The notes: generated from the sequence alone by a model not told the origin. A DNA stretch of 64,000 nucleotides from an uncultured Pseudomonadales bacterium (GCA_958296405.1 OY282519.1:2898132-2962131), one strand, 5' to 3'. Shown: positions 18,137 through 27,020, counted from the first letter of the stretch. Translations and numbers: made by a program.

Positions 18137-19069
18137 TCAAGTGTCGCTGGCGCGCCCCTCGCGCTCTGGGTGATCGGGCGCGGCGTCCACCACGCCCCGC
18201 GGCACATGCCCGGCCGCGGTGTGCTCGCTCGCGCTTTCGCAGTTTTGCTGCCGATCATCAAAGAACACGTCCGCCTCGAACGCCTCCAAAAAGTCCGCTT
18301 TCTCGTGCCCGCCTAGAAACAGGCTTTCGTCCAAGCGAATGTCCCATGCGCGCAGCGTCTTGATGACACGCTCGTGGGCGGGCGCCTCGCGCGCTGTGAC
18401 AAGCGCGGTGCGGATGGGGCAGTCATCGTGGGGCAACCGGCGCTGCAAGCCATGCAAGCCGGCCAAGAAGCGCTTGAACGGCCCCCCGGCGAGCGGCTTG
18501 TCCGCCGCGGCGGCCTCGCTGGCGCTGAACTGTTCCATCCCCTCGGTTTCGAAAACGCGCTCGGCTTCGTCCGAGAACAGCACCGCGTCGCCGTCGAACG
18601 CGATGCGCAGCTGTTGGGACTCGCGCCGCGGCCGCGTCCGCCGGCCAAAGAGCGTCGCCGCGGCGGCACCGCTCTGGAGCGCGCGAGCCACATCATCCGC
18701 ATCGGTGGAAAGGAACAGGTCGCAGCGGAACGGCCCCACATAGCGATAAGGGCTGGAGCCGCCGCTGAACGCGGCGCGGGTGATCTCCAGATCGTGGGAG
18801 CGAATGGAGTTGAAGATGCGCAGGCCGGTGTCTGCGCTGTTGCGCGAAAGCAGGATGACCTCGACGCCGGGCTCATCCAGAGATCCATTGATTTTCAAGA
18901 GTTTTTTGACGAATGAGAACGCATCGCCCGGGTCGAGCGGCACCTCTTCGCGCTCGATTTGATAGCTGCGGTAGGCGTCTAAGCCTTCCTCTTCGTAGAT
19001 GCGGTTGCTTTCGTCCAGGTCAAAGAGCGCGCGGGACGAGATGGCGACTGTGAGCAGCGGCGCGGTCAC
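18137..19069 (-). CDS. 5'-nucleotidase, cytosolic IA-like family, 310 aa
   Basis: Matches the bacterial relatives of cytosolic 5'-nucleotidase I: TVAISSRALFDLDESNRIYEEEG, EVILLSRNSADTGLRIFNSI, SPYRYV, LFLSTDADDV, IAFDGDAVLFSDEAERV, TALVTAREAPAHERVI and FFDDRQQNC. Expected to hydrolyse nucleoside monophosphates. GTG start at 19069 overlaps the DUF465 stop as GTGA. The last ~25 residues are low-complexity and poorly conserved. Confidence 0.9.
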   Translation of the reverse strand: MTAPLLTVAISSRALFDLDESNRIYEEEGLDAYRSYQIEREEVPLDPGDAFSFVKKLLKINGSLDEPGVEVILLSRNSADTGLRIFNSIRSHDLEITRAAFSGGSSPYRYVGPFRCDLFLSTDADDVARALQSGAAAATLFGRRTRPRRESQQLRIAFDGDAVLFSDEAERVFETEGMEQFSASEAAAADKPLAGGPFKRFLAGLHGLQRRLPHDDCPIRTALVTAREAPAHERVIKTLRAWDIRLDESLFLGGHEKADFLEAFEADVFFDDRQQNCESASEHTAAGHVPRGVVDAAPDHPEREGRASDT

Positions 19070-19263
19070 GCATCGAGATCCGGGATGAGCTCGCTCTCCA
19101 ACCGGCTGATCATGTCCTTCAAGCGGAGCTTGCGCTTCTTCAGCCGCTGAATCTTCATGAGATCGGGGTGCCGGCTGTCAATCAGAATCTTGATCACGTC
19201 ATCCAGATCCCGATGCTCCACCTTAAGCTGCTCGAGCCACTTTACGGTATCGGCTTCTTCCAA
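19066..19263 (-). CDS. YdcH/DUF465 family small protein, 65 aa
   Basis: A short coiled protein with the family pattern LKVEHRDLDDVI ... IQRLKKRKLRLKDMISRLE ... LIPDL. I take TTG 19263 as start (GGGAA 7 bases upstream) because no in-frame ATG or GTG precedes the conserved part. Its stop overlaps the nucleotidase start, so the pair is translationally coupled. Function of the family is unknown. Confidence 0.82.
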   Translation of the reverse strand: MEEADTVKWLEQLKVEHRDLDDVIKILIDSRHPDLMKIQRLKKRKLRLKDMISRLESELIPDLDA

Positions 19264-19329
19264 ATCGGGTTCCCAGAGCGAGTGGTGATTGGCATGATAG
19301 GACGAATTGCGCCGGATTGTCCCGCATCC

Positions 19330-20025
19330 ATGACGAAGTTGCCAAAGACCACATCGAACACCCCCGCCAAGGCCGGCGAGGTGGATCGTTTTCTCGCCAC
19401 CGCGCAGGCGGCGCAGCCGCGCCAGGGCACGCAGCGGCTGATCTTTGCGATGGACGCCACCGCGAGCCGGGCACCGAGTTGGGACCTCGCCTGTTCCCTG
19501 CACGCGGAGCTGTTTCATGCAGCGCGGGACGCCGCGCAACTGGCCGTGCAACTCGTTTTCTTCCGCGGCGCGGGGGAACTCAAGCACTCGCGGTGGAGCG
19601 CGACGCCAGACGCCTTGCTGCGCGCCATGCTGAGCGTGCGCTGCCTTGGCGGGATGACGCAAATCGTGCGCGTCATCGACCATGCGGCGCGGCAGGCGGC
19701 TGAGCACCCCATTCGCGCCTTAATCCTGGTGGGCGACAGCTTCGAGGAGGATGCAGCGCGCGCCGGCGCCGCGGCCGGGCGGCTCGCGCTCTACAACGTG
19801 CCGATGTTCATCTTCCAAGAGGGCAATGACCCGCGTGCCGCCGCGGTGTTCAGGGAACTCGCGGCGCTGACGGGTGGCGCCCACCTGCCGTTCGCGCCCG
19901 GCGGCGCCGCGGAGTTGCGCGGCTTGCTGCGGGCGGTGGCGACCTTTGCCGCCACCGGCCGCAGCGGCTTGGAACGCGCCTTGGCGAACCCGATGGCCGG
20001 GCGGCTGCTCGCGCAACTTCGATGA
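19330..20025 (+). CDS. VWA-like protein, 231 aa, paired with a membrane DnaJ-like protein
   Basis: Contains a degenerate von Willebrand factor A fold: LIFAMDATASRAPSWD (MIDAS-like D-x-T-x-S with D-A-T-A-S), then LGGMTQIVRVIDHA, ALILVGDSFEEDA and FIFQEGNDPRAAAVFRELA. This type of protein is found upstream of a DnaJ-domain membrane protein in other proteobacteria, as here, where the stop overlaps the next ATG (ATGA, 20022-20025). ATG 19330 starts within the divergent gap to the DUF465 gene. Role unknown. Confidence 0.8.
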   Translation: MTKLPKTTSNTPAKAGEVDRFLATAQAAQPRQGTQRLIFAMDATASRAPSWDLACSLHAELFHAARDAAQLAVQLVFFRGAGELKHSRWSATPDALLRAMLSVRCLGGMTQIVRVIDHAARQAAEHPIRALILVGDSFEEDAARAGAAAGRLALYNVPMFIFQEGNDPRAAAVFRELAALTGGAHLPFAPGGAAELRGLLRAVATFAATGRSGLERALANPMAGRLLAQLR

Positions 20026-20759
20026 TCCTCGTTCTGATCGCGGTGATCACGGGCGCGGCGTTCCTGCTCCTCGTCAATGCGCTTTGGGCCAAGGCGCGGC
20101 CAAGCAAGGGTTCGTTGCTGCTCACCAGCGCTGCCATCGCGCTCATCGCCGGCTTGGGCTTGCTCGCGGCCACCGGGCGGCTGCATTGGCTGGCGGCATT
20201 GGGCGCGGCGATTTTTCCGTTCCTGCGGCGCGGGTTGGGACTGTTGCGTTGGGCGCCGTTTTTGCGTGGCTTTGGGCCAGCCGCCGGCGGCGCTCTCGGC
20301 GGGACGTTCGCCGGCCGCGCGGCGCCCGATGCGTCGGAAGTGGCCACCGCTGAACTCAAGATGACGCTCGATCACGATTCTGGCGAAATGGATGGCAAGG
20401 CGTTGGCCGGCGCGTTCGCGGGGCGCCCGTTCTCCACCCTCGCTGAAGGTGAGCTGCGGGCGCTGCGCGACAGTTTGCGTGAGCAGGACTCGGTGCGGCT
20501 GTTCGACAGCTACCTAGAGCGTCGGTTCGGCGAAGCCGTGGACGATGATGGGGCAACTGGCCCAAGGGCGCGCGAAGCCGATGGGCCGATGACGCCATCC
20601 CAAGCGCGGGAGATACTGGGCTTGGAAGCGGGCGCCAGCGAGCAAGACGTGGTGGATGCCCACCGACGGCTCATCCAGAAGCTGCACCCAGACCGAGGCG
20701 GCACGAGTTTCCTCGCTGCGCAGCTGAACGAGGCAAAGCGCGTGCTGCTGGGGCGCTAA
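20022..20759 (+). CDS. Membrane-anchored DnaJ-domain protein, TIM14/DjlA-like, 245 aa
   Basis: Two N-terminal membrane segments (about 2-20 and 33-66), a soluble middle, and a C-terminal J-domain (about 188-245) with His-Pro-Asp at 222-224 in KLHPDRGG. The J-domain should stimulate a DnaK-type chaperone at the membrane. Translationally coupled to the VWA-like gene; the pair probably acts together. Confidence 0.85.
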   Translation: MILVLIAVITGAAFLLLVNALWAKARPSKGSLLLTSAAIALIAGLGLLAATGRLHWLAALGAAIFPFLRRGLGLLRWAPFLRGFGPAAGGALGGTFAGRAAPDASEVATAELKMTLDHDSGEMDGKALAGAFAGRPFSTLAEGELRALRDSLREQDSVRLFDSYLERRFGEAVDDDGATGPRAREADGPMTPSQAREILGLEAGASEQDVVDAHRRLIQKLHPDRGGTSFLAAQLNEAKRVLLGR

Positions 20760-20872
20760 GGCAGTCCCTGTGTTGGCGGCGTTCCGGGCGGACGTTCGGG
20801 GCAGATGAGACAGACAGGGAGGGAGTGTCGGGGCAGCAGGCATAGGGGTGGAGAGCAGGAACGCCCGAGCGC

Positions 20873-21268
20873 CTATGCAGACATGAAGCCGCCCGCTTCC
20901 TGCTCCAAGGCGACTAGCCGCTTGACCCAGTTGTTCATCAGCAGGAATTCGGCCTCCGCGATGCCGAACGCCGCGGCCACATCCTTCAGGAGGCACTCCT
21001 CCTCGATCTCAAAGGCACCGTCGACGTAGCTCAGCCGCAAGAGATTCAGCATGGCGACGGCGCGCGCCCGGCGCGTGGAGAACACGGCATCGATGCCGTC
21101 CAACTCCAAGTAGCCGCTCTGGGTGGCCGGGTTCAGCGCCATCTCGCGCTTGAACTCGTCCAACATGAACTCCTCGTTGGGGTCGAGCAGCCCATCGGAC
21201 ACGACGACATTGTGGGCAAGCCCCAAGAGCGCCCGCCGTTGTGCCTCCGAAAGCGACGAAAGCCACAT
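20873..21268 (-). CDS. TerB-like (tellurite resistance TerB) family protein, 131 aa
   Basis: All-helical protein with the TerB/DjlA-N pattern: LGLAHNVVVSDGLLDPNEEFMLDEF, then RARAVAMLNLLRLSYVDGAFEIEEECLLKDVAAAFGI. Acidic residues in the D-G-x-x-x-x-x-E repeats may bind metal. The gene is convergent with the DnaJ-like gene; 113 bases between them hold no gene. TerB-like domains are often near J-domain genes, so a link is possible. Confidence 0.87.
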   Translation of the reverse strand: MWLSSLSEAQRRALLGLAHNVVVSDGLLDPNEEFMLDEFKREMALNPATQSGYLELDGIDAVFSTRRARAVAMLNLLRLSYVDGAFEIEEECLLKDVAAAFGIAEAEFLLMNNWVKRLVALEQEAGGFMSA

Positions 21269-21286
21269 GGACTTGCCGCGCTGCGC

Positions 21287-21421
21287 TTATTCGCCCGTGA
21301 ACACCGCCGGCAGCGACACGACGAAACTTGAAGCCATGAGCGCAATGGAGAGCCACCCCCACAGCACGAAAATCTTCATGGCCAAGGATTGCTCGAGGAA
21401 ATCTTCAAGCAGGTGCCACAT
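21287..21421 (-). CDS. Small single-span membrane protein, 44 aa
   Basis: ATG 21421 opens a 44-residue protein, MWHLLEDFLEQSLAM then a hydrophobic span KIFVLWGWLSIALMASSFVV and SLPAVFTGE. It ends 18 bases before the TerB-like start on the same strand. The ribosome site is weak. It is supported by the clean membrane-span composition and spacing, but has no recognised relative. Confidence 0.45.
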   Translation of the reverse strand: MWHLLEDFLEQSLAMKIFVLWGWLSIALMASSFVVSLPAVFTGE

Positions 21422-21829
21422 GACGCAGAGTTGCTCTTGCCGAAAGGGGCGAGGATAGCACGGGCTGGCGGCAGCGAACCTTGCCGTACCCGAACGGATG
21501 CTCCGCCTAGGCGCGAATCGACGCCTTGTCCTTGTCCCGCCGCGCCTCCCGCCTCCGGCGCAGGCCCGAACGCACGGCCCACGCCCCAGTGCGTTCTCTC
21601 GTCTATCCCGTGGGAAACTAATCGGGAGGGAAATGTGGAGGATCAGCGACCTCCTAGACATTTGTGGTCAGGCGGCCGCGGCCATCATCCTAGCGAACTC
21701 GGCGGGCGTTCCGAAGGCCCCGTTGGGGTTACACTACCTGCCCTGTTCAGGGCAGGTTCCGAGGCGGCTGCGCCCTTCGCAGGCCGGTTGAGAACCTTGG
21801 GGCCCTTTCGGCTTGGGGGAGGAACCGAA
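21422..21829. other. Gene-free stretch at the left edge of the accessory island
   Basis: About 400 bases. The only notable item is a 27-base exact copy (21469-21495) of part of the IS5 transposase remnant. The open frame that crosses the region on the plus strand belongs to the following gene only from GTG 21830, which has the first good ribosome site. Confidence 0.5.
21469..21495 (-). repeat. 27-base exact repeat shared with 12398-12424
   Basis: The two sites share 27 identical bases, CGGCAGCGAACCTTGCCGTA followed by CCCGAAC. Both encode FGYGKVRC on the minus strand, the conserved C-terminal motif of IS5-type transposases; flanking sequence differs. It is probably a second, much smaller IS scar. 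Confidence 0.75.
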
Positions 21830-22390
21830 GTGGCAATCGCAATAGTGGCCGTCGTCGGAGGCATGTTTTACGTCCTCATTTGGATGACATGCAACCTGCT
21901 GACGGTGCACAAGCACCGCATCAAAAATGACGATGGTGTGGCCAAGGGCGCGTTTCTGGATGTGCTAGATAGCGCCAAGAAGACACTGATCGTACGCGAC
22001 GATGGCGATCGTTCCTCGGGTCTCTACCGCGATGACGATGTCGTAGAGCGGGTTCGTGACCGCTTGCGGAGCAACCCGAAGCTCACCATACGAGTGCTCT
22101 TCAACTACCGCGAGGACGGCAACAAACTGGCAGCGCTGCAAGCGCGGGAGTTCCAAGGCCGTGAACGTCTCGACATACGCTATCTGTTGCCGCAGCAGCG
22201 GCCACCGAAGGAAGTCCATGGGAAGATCGCGGACATGGGCAGGCGAGGGTGTCTTTCCGTTCATGAGAAAGGCGCACAGGAGCGAAACCTGGAGACGTTC
22301 GATTGCTCCCGATCCTGGTTGGGTCGGCAGTTCGTGTTTCGGCGGTACATCGCCGAGTTCAATAGGCAGTTCGCACGGTCCAAGCCATGA
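21830..22390 (+). CDS. Membrane-anchored PLD-like domain protein, 186 aa
   Basis: GTG 21830 with GGGAGGAA 5 bases upstream. One N-terminal membrane span (about 2-22) is followed by a soluble domain with VLDSAKKTLIVRDDGD, IRVLFNYREDGNKLAAL, and EVHGKIADMGRRGCLSVHE. The last resembles a phospholipase-D H-x-K-x-x-D half-motif but spacing is not canonical and only one copy is present, so activity is uncertain. The stop overlaps the next ATG (ATGA). Lies in a patch of accessory genes. Confidence 0.6.
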   Translation: MAIAIVAVVGGMFYVLIWMTCNLLTVHKHRIKNDDGVAKGAFLDVLDSAKKTLIVRDDGDRSSGLYRDDDVVERVRDRLRSNPKLTIRVLFNYREDGNKLAALQAREFQGRERLDIRYLLPQQRPPKEVHGKIADMGRRGCLSVHEKGAQERNLETFDCSRSWLGRQFVFRRYIAEFNRQFARSKP

Positions 22391-22725
22391 GCATGGCCGA
22401 CCTTCCGCCGACGCAACTCTACGCTTCGTTGGCGTTTGTGCTATCGGTGGCTACCTTGTGGCTCAACAGATTGAAGGATGACGCCGAAGCGCTCGATTTC
22501 ATACGCAGCTTGAACCGACGTGCCCTAAACACAGTTGTTTGCGCTCTGCTGACGCTGCCGATCGTGCATGTGCTCTATGTGCTGCTTGCACACTCGAATC
22601 CTGGCGTTGGGCATCAAATCGCTCACGCGATGCCTCTCGTCGGCGGCATGCTTGCGATCATCCTATGGTGGATGCGAGTGCTGGCCGTCACACCCACGGT
22701 CGATGCGGAATCTGAGCTTTCGTGA
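22387..22725 (+). CDS. Small membrane protein, 112 aa
   Basis: About three hydrophobic spans (about 10-26, 48-67, 83-101) joined by short charged loops; the first loop is LNRLKDDAEALDFIRSLNRR. Translationally coupled to the PLD-like membrane protein, so the two are likely partners at the inner membrane. No family recognised. Confidence 0.6.
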   Translation: MSMADLPPTQLYASLAFVLSVATLWLNRLKDDAEALDFIRSLNRRALNTVVCALLTLPIVHVLYVLLAHSNPGVGHQIAHAMPLVGGMLAIILWWMRVLAVTPTVDAESELS

Positions 22726-22747
22726 GCTGTCGCAGCGTCTTCGGCTA

Positions 22748-22947
22748 GATCTCCGCCACGGTGCTTGCCAGCGCTTCCTCCTCTCGTAGTAGGTGCTCCG
22801 CCCCACCCCGAACGCCGCCAGCCCCACCTCCTTCCGGATCCGGTCGATCCCCTCCAGCTAACGCAGCCGGCGCAGCGCCTCCGGGTCGTCCGTCCCGTCC
22901 ACCCGCAGCCTCAGGTGGAACGCCCTGTCTTGTGCCAACATCCGCAT
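22748..22947 (-). pseudogene. Transposase/integrase-like helix-turn-helix remnant with in-frame stop
   Basis: ATG 22947 has a good AGGAGA ribosome site 7 bases upstream and reads MRMLAQDRAFHLRLRVDG, then a TAG at 22858. Past the stop the same frame reads LEGIDRIRKEVGLAAFGVGR and STYYERRKRW, which looks like the helix-turn-helix of IS481/IS3-type proteins (FGVSRSTYYRWKRR). The frame ends soon after. Most likely the decayed 5' end of a mobile-element gene. Confidence 0.4.
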
Positions 22948-22992
22948 CGTTCGGTCTCCTATGTTGTCTTTCAACTCATAGGCTGCCGAACC

Positions 22993-23022
22993 GCCGCGCC
23001 CAAGGGCTTCCTTGGGCGCGGC
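22993..23022. repeat. Perfect 13-bp hairpin with a four-base loop
   Basis: GCCGCGCCCAAGG (22993-23005), loop GCTT, CCTTGGGCGCGGC (23010-23022). It lies upstream of the transposase-like remnant. No T-run follows on either strand, so a simple terminator is unlikely; a structured element end is possible. Confidence 0.85.
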
Positions 23023-23165
23023 ACTGTCCAGAAGGTGATGATCCTGTTCAGGAAAGTGAAGTGAGGGGTCGTGCAGTTGTACAATGGTCGGATGCTGCGG
23101 TATGCTGCGAAACTCGGCCAAGGGGCTGAGAGCCGATCGTGCATCTGGCGCATGAGGAGTAAGGA

Positions 23166-24179
23166 ATGTCGCTATTTCGTTGGCAAGATGGCGGATTGAC
23201 AGGTGTCGAGGCGCACGCCTTGGAGGACAAGGGCGTGAAAGAGAATGACTTGCAGGATGCCTTGAAAGCCAATCCCGATCCACTAGAGGAAGGGCTCTTC
23301 ATCATTGCCACCGAGTTTGGGGATTGGGAAGGCTCCGGGCGCCGTATCGATCTGCTAGCGCTAGATAACGAGGCTAGGCTGGTGGTGATCGAATTGAAAC
23401 GCTCTCAAACTGGCGGTCACGCCGAACTACAGGCGATACGGTACGCCGCGATGGTGTCGAACATGACGCAAGATAGGATCATCGATGCGCATAGCGAGTA
23501 CTTGGAAGCCAAAATACCGCAAGCGCCACCACCTAACGGACTAGGTGGAGACGGCAATGATGGCGATGGGGTGGGCGTCGTGGATTACAGAGAAAAGGCA
23601 GAGGAACTGCTAACGGAACACTTGAAAAAAATGACAGAAAAGAGGGCAGAATCCGAACTGGACCCATGGGAGATCATCGAGACAGAGTGTCCTCGAATCA
23701 TCTTGGCTTCCGCGGGATTTTCACAAGAGATCACGACGACTGTTCTTTGGTTAGTCGAAAAGTACGAATTGGACATCACATGCGTTGAATTGAAGCTGTA
23801 CGAAACAGATCAAAGGGAACGATTCCTGACCGGCAACAGGATCATTCCATTGGCTGGAGAGGAGTATCGTATGAGGGCCAAGGAACACAAAAGTGAGAGA
23901 GAACACATTGAAAGAGAGCGCAAAGACAATTTCACTTTCTCAATGGTTGGGATTGAGATCGGTGCTACTCTGACCTTTGTAAAGGACCGAAACAAAGTGT
24001 GTAAAGTCATTGATGGCAAGACGGGCGTGGAATTCGAAGGAACTCACCATAAGCTGACCCCACTAGCAAAACGGCTCGGATCCTCACGGAGGGGGACTAG
24101 ATCTTGGCTTTACGGCGAAGAGACATTGCAGGCACTACGCGAGAGGTTGGAGCAGTCGTCGGCGTCGGGTGAGTCGTAA
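23166..24179 (+). CDS. PD-(D/E)XK nuclease-like protein with C-terminal DUF4357-like domain, 337 aa
   Basis: ATG 23166 follows AGGAGTAAGGA. The N-terminal ~110 residues resemble the NucS/DUF91 nuclease core: RRIDLLALDNEARLVVIELK with Asp62, Glu76 and Lys78 forming the D...E-x-K site. A Gly/Asp-rich linker (about 125-140) leads to a charged helical middle. The C-terminal part, GIEIGATLTFVKDRNKVCKV and EFEGTHHKLTPLAKRL, resembles DUF4357, found in restriction enzymes and related proteins. Base composition is clearly more AT-rich than the neighbours (runs of A, lysine AAA codons), suggesting recent transfer. A DNA-cleaving defence role is plausible but not shown. Confidence 0.7.
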   Translation: MSLFRWQDGGLTGVEAHALEDKGVKENDLQDALKANPDPLEEGLFIIATEFGDWEGSGRRIDLLALDNEARLVVIELKRSQTGGHAELQAIRYAAMVSNMTQDRIIDAHSEYLEAKIPQAPPPNGLGGDGNDGDGVGVVDYREKAEELLTEHLKKMTEKRAESELDPWEIIETECPRIILASAGFSQEITTTVLWLVEKYELDITCVELKLYETDQRERFLTGNRIIPLAGEEYRMRAKEHKSEREHIERERKDNFTFSMVGIEIGATLTFVKDRNKVCKVIDGKTGVEFEGTHHKLTPLAKRLGSSRRGTRSWLYGEETLQALRERLEQSSASGES

Positions 24180-24312
24180 CTGCCGGAGAAACCGACGGGC
24201 ACCGCGCCTCTATCCGTCTTCGCCGGTCCCGAGATGGGCCGTTTAGCTCCGACAGCGGAATCAGATCGGCCATCCGCCCGACGATTGGCGGCGGCAACCT
24301 GCGTTTAAGGAC

Positions 24313-25453
24313 TCAGCTCGGCTCTGAAACCCCTTCCAGCATGAACGTCATCAGCGAGGGTATGCCGGCGCTCCAAGCAATCGGGGGCAATTGCCCCGGG
24401 GGACACCAGACGTAGCCCAAGCGGTTCAGGCCGTCGAGGGTGGCGGCACGCTCGGCGGCGTCTTCAATGCCGGCAGCCGCTAGGGCCGCGTCTAGCTCCT
24501 GCTCCCGTGCCGTGGCATCCGCTCGGGCCTGAAAGAGCTGCGCGACCGCGATGGCGGCGGTGCGCAGGCCTTGCGCTCGAAGTTCCCGGTATCGGCTTTG
24601 GTAGTAGTCCGACACGCTCGCAGCCACGCTGGGTCGGGCAGCGGCGACGGCGGCGGCGGTGATGGTCGTCGCGCCCGTTGCGGCATGTTGCTTCCACAGC
24701 GCATCGCCCCAGAGCTGGATGAAGTAGGGGTAGCGCTGGCTGTGTTCGACCACTGCGCTTAGGGCGTCCGCGTCGATGGCGACGCCTTGAGTCCCCAGTG
24801 GTCGCACTAGCGCTTCTTCAGCCGCGGCCCGTGCCAAGCGGCCGACGCCCAACAGGCCTTCGCCCAGCCGAGACCAGAATGAAGCATTCATTGCGCTCGG
24901 GTGATCCGGCAGCCCCGGCGTGCCGGCCAGCACCAGCAGGAACGGCGCATTGGCACGCACTTGCTGGCTGGCGTTCAGCAATGTGCCGCCAACGTCGAGG
25001 GCCAGCGTGTGCGCTTCGTCGAGCAGCACGGCAACTGGTCTGCGACGGCAGCGCCCTGTCAATGCGCGTGTGAGGTCCTTGTGGGCCGCGCCCTCGAGTT
25101 GGCGCTCGGCAGAGCCTAGGGGCCCAAACGCCCACCTTACGCGGCAGCCACTTGGCCATGCCGCGTCTCGGCGCGAGCGCGTCCACCAAGGCTCCGTGAT
25201 TGGGAATGCGCTGCGGCGTCATGGCGACCACATCCACCGAGGCCGTGTCGCAAGCGGTGCGGAACCAATGCAGCAACGCGGTTTTGCCATTGCCGCGCGG
25301 GCCGAGCAAGACGACATCGTGGGGTGGCGACCCGCCGGCAACCAAGTCTCCAAGGCAGCGCGATAAGACTGTCTGTTGGCTGTCGCGTCCGGTGAGCGCG
25401 GGCGGCGCTGCGCCAGCGCCGGGCTGAAACAGGCGTGGTGCGGGCGTCGTCAT
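24313..25453 (-). pseudogene. AAA ATPase gene (ORC1/AAA_16-like) broken by one frameshift
   Basis: From ATG 25453 the first part reads LTGRDSQQTVLSRCL and Walker A LLGPRGNGKTALL. Near 25110 the frame is lost at a GGGCCCC run; removing one base restores LGSAERQLEGAAHKDLTRAL and then Walker B VAVLLDEAH, sensor LLVLAGTPGL, a lid region and a C-terminal helical domain ending at 24313. The intact protein would be about 380 residues. It could be a real inactivation or a sequencing error in a homopolymer. Similar ATPases occur near mobile or defence genes. Confidence 0.68.
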
Positions 25454-25649
25454 GGCACAGGCAGTACACGCCCCGTCGCAGAGCTACTTCCCGCCCCGCC
25501 AGCTGACCTTGCTAGCGGCCGCGGGCGGCGAGATCTGTTGTGGCACCGTCCCATCAAATGTGGAAGGAAACCATGTCTAGGGGTGTGCAGCCGCGAGATG
25601 ATCGTTGTCAGGAGGCCAAGCGGAGCATACGGAGCCGCTGATGCAACGC

Positions 25650-27020
25650 TTACCCCGCCGATCGAGCAATGAGGTTCGGCTCGATGTAGGCGTCCGCCAC
25701 AACTTCCCCCTCCAAGTCGTAGCGGCCCGCCTCCACGATGCGCACCTGGGTGAACTCACCGGCCTTGGCTCGCCCGCGAAAACGCACCACGCCGTCCACC
25801 TCCGGCGCGTCGCCCTTGGTGCGTCCCACGCCGCCGGTGGCGGTGGTGGTGTCCACCAGCACTTCCTCGACTCGCCCTACCCGTGCTTGGCCGAGATCGG
25901 CGCTGATCTCGCTTTGCAGCGCCATGAGCGCGTCATAGCGTTCCCGCTTCACCGCCTCCGGCACCTGCCCAGGCAATGTGTTCGCCGTGGCGCCGTCCAC
26001 GTTGGAGTAGGTGAAGCAGCCAACCCGGTTGAGCCGCGCCTCGCGCAGAAAATCCAATAGCTCGTCGAATTCAGCGTCCGTCTCGCCGGGGAAGCCGACG
26101 ATGAACGTGCTGCGCAAGCTGATGTCTGGCACCGCTTCGCGCCAGCGGCGAATGCGCGCTAATGTTTTCTCCGTGGCCGCTGGGCGGCGCATGCGGCGCA
26201 GCACCGCCGGGGATGCATGCTGCAAGGGCACGTCGAAGTACGGCAGCAAGGCGCCGTCGGCCATGAGCGGGAGCAGGTTGTCGATGTGCGGATAGGGATA
26301 GATGTAGTGCAGCCGCACCCAGGCGAACATGCCGCCCAACGCCTCGCACAGGGCGACCAAGTTCGACGGCAGCCGGTTGCCGCGCCATGCATCGGGCTGG
26401 TAGCGGATGTCCGCGCCGTAAGCGGACGTGTCTTGGGAGACGACCAAGAGTTCCTTGACGCCGGCGCCGGCCAGCGATTCGGCTTCCCGCAGCACATCCC
26501 CAATGGGCCTGGAAGCCAGCTTGCCGCGCAGGCTGGGGATGACGCAGAAGGTGCAGCGGTGGTTGCAGCCTTCTGCAATCTTGAGGTAAGCGTAGTGCCG
26601 CGGCGTCAGCTTCACGCCGTGGTGGGGCAGCGGCGCACCGTGCGGCGGCAACGGCGGCGGCAAGGCGCGACGCACCGCAGCGGCAACCGCTTCCGGCGCA
26701 TGAGGCCCCGTCACAGCAAGCACGTTGGGATGCGCTTGGGTCACCACATCCGCTTTGGCGCCGAGGCAGCCGGTCACGACGACGCGGCCGCATCCCTTGA
26801 TGGCTTCGCCGATGGCGTCCAAGGATTCTTCGACGGCGCTGTCGATGAACGCGCAGGTGTTGACGACCACGAGGTCTGCTTCGTCGTAGGTCGGCGCGGC
26901 GTCGAAGCCCTCCGCCTTGAGCCGCGTGACGATCCGCTCGGTGTCCGTCAGCGCTTTTGGGCAACCCAAACTGACAAAGCCGACCCTCTTACGCCGCGCC
27001 AGCCCCGCCATGTTCGCCAT
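25650..27020 (-). CDS. rimO: RimO, ribosomal protein S12 methylthiotransferase, 456 aa
   Basis: Radical-SAM enzyme that adds a methylthio group to Asp88-equivalent of ribosomal protein S12. The N-terminal UPF0004 domain has the three cluster cysteines (20, 56, 85: SLGCPKA, NTCAFI, TGCLGA); the radical-SAM motif is CNHRCTFC (Cys152, 156, 159); a TRAM domain closes the protein. The [12 protein letters not shown] start distinguishes RimO from MiaB. ATG 27020 or 27011 may be used; longer upstream frame is not conserved. A TATACT hexamer (plus-strand 27036-27041) could be its -10 box. Confidence 0.95.
   Translation of the reverse strand: MANMAGLARRKRVGFVSLGCPKALTDTERIVTRLKAEGFDAAPTYDEADLVVVNTCAFIDSAVEESLDAIGEAIKGCGRVVVTGCLGAKADVVTQAHPNVLAVTGPHAPEAVAAAVRRALPPPLPPHGAPLPHHGVKLTPRHYAYLKIAEGCNHRCTFCVIPSLRGKLASRPIGDVLREAESLAGAGVKELLVVSQDTSAYGADIRYQPDAWRGNRLPSNLVALCEALGGMFAWVRLHYIYPYPHIDNLLPLMADGALLPYFDVPLQHASPAVLRRMRRPAATEKTLARIRRWREAVPDISLRSTFIVGFPGETDAEFDELLDFLREARLNRVGCFTYSNVDGATANTLPGQVPEAVKRERYDALMALQSEISADLGQARVGRVEEVLVDTTTATGGVGRTKGDAPEVDGVVRFRGRAKAGEFTQVRIVEAGRYDLEGEVVADAYIEPNLIARSAG

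Noticed and set aside
22993-23022. Rho-independent terminator
   Set aside because: The hairpin is perfect but no T-run follows on either strand, so it is listed as a repeat only.
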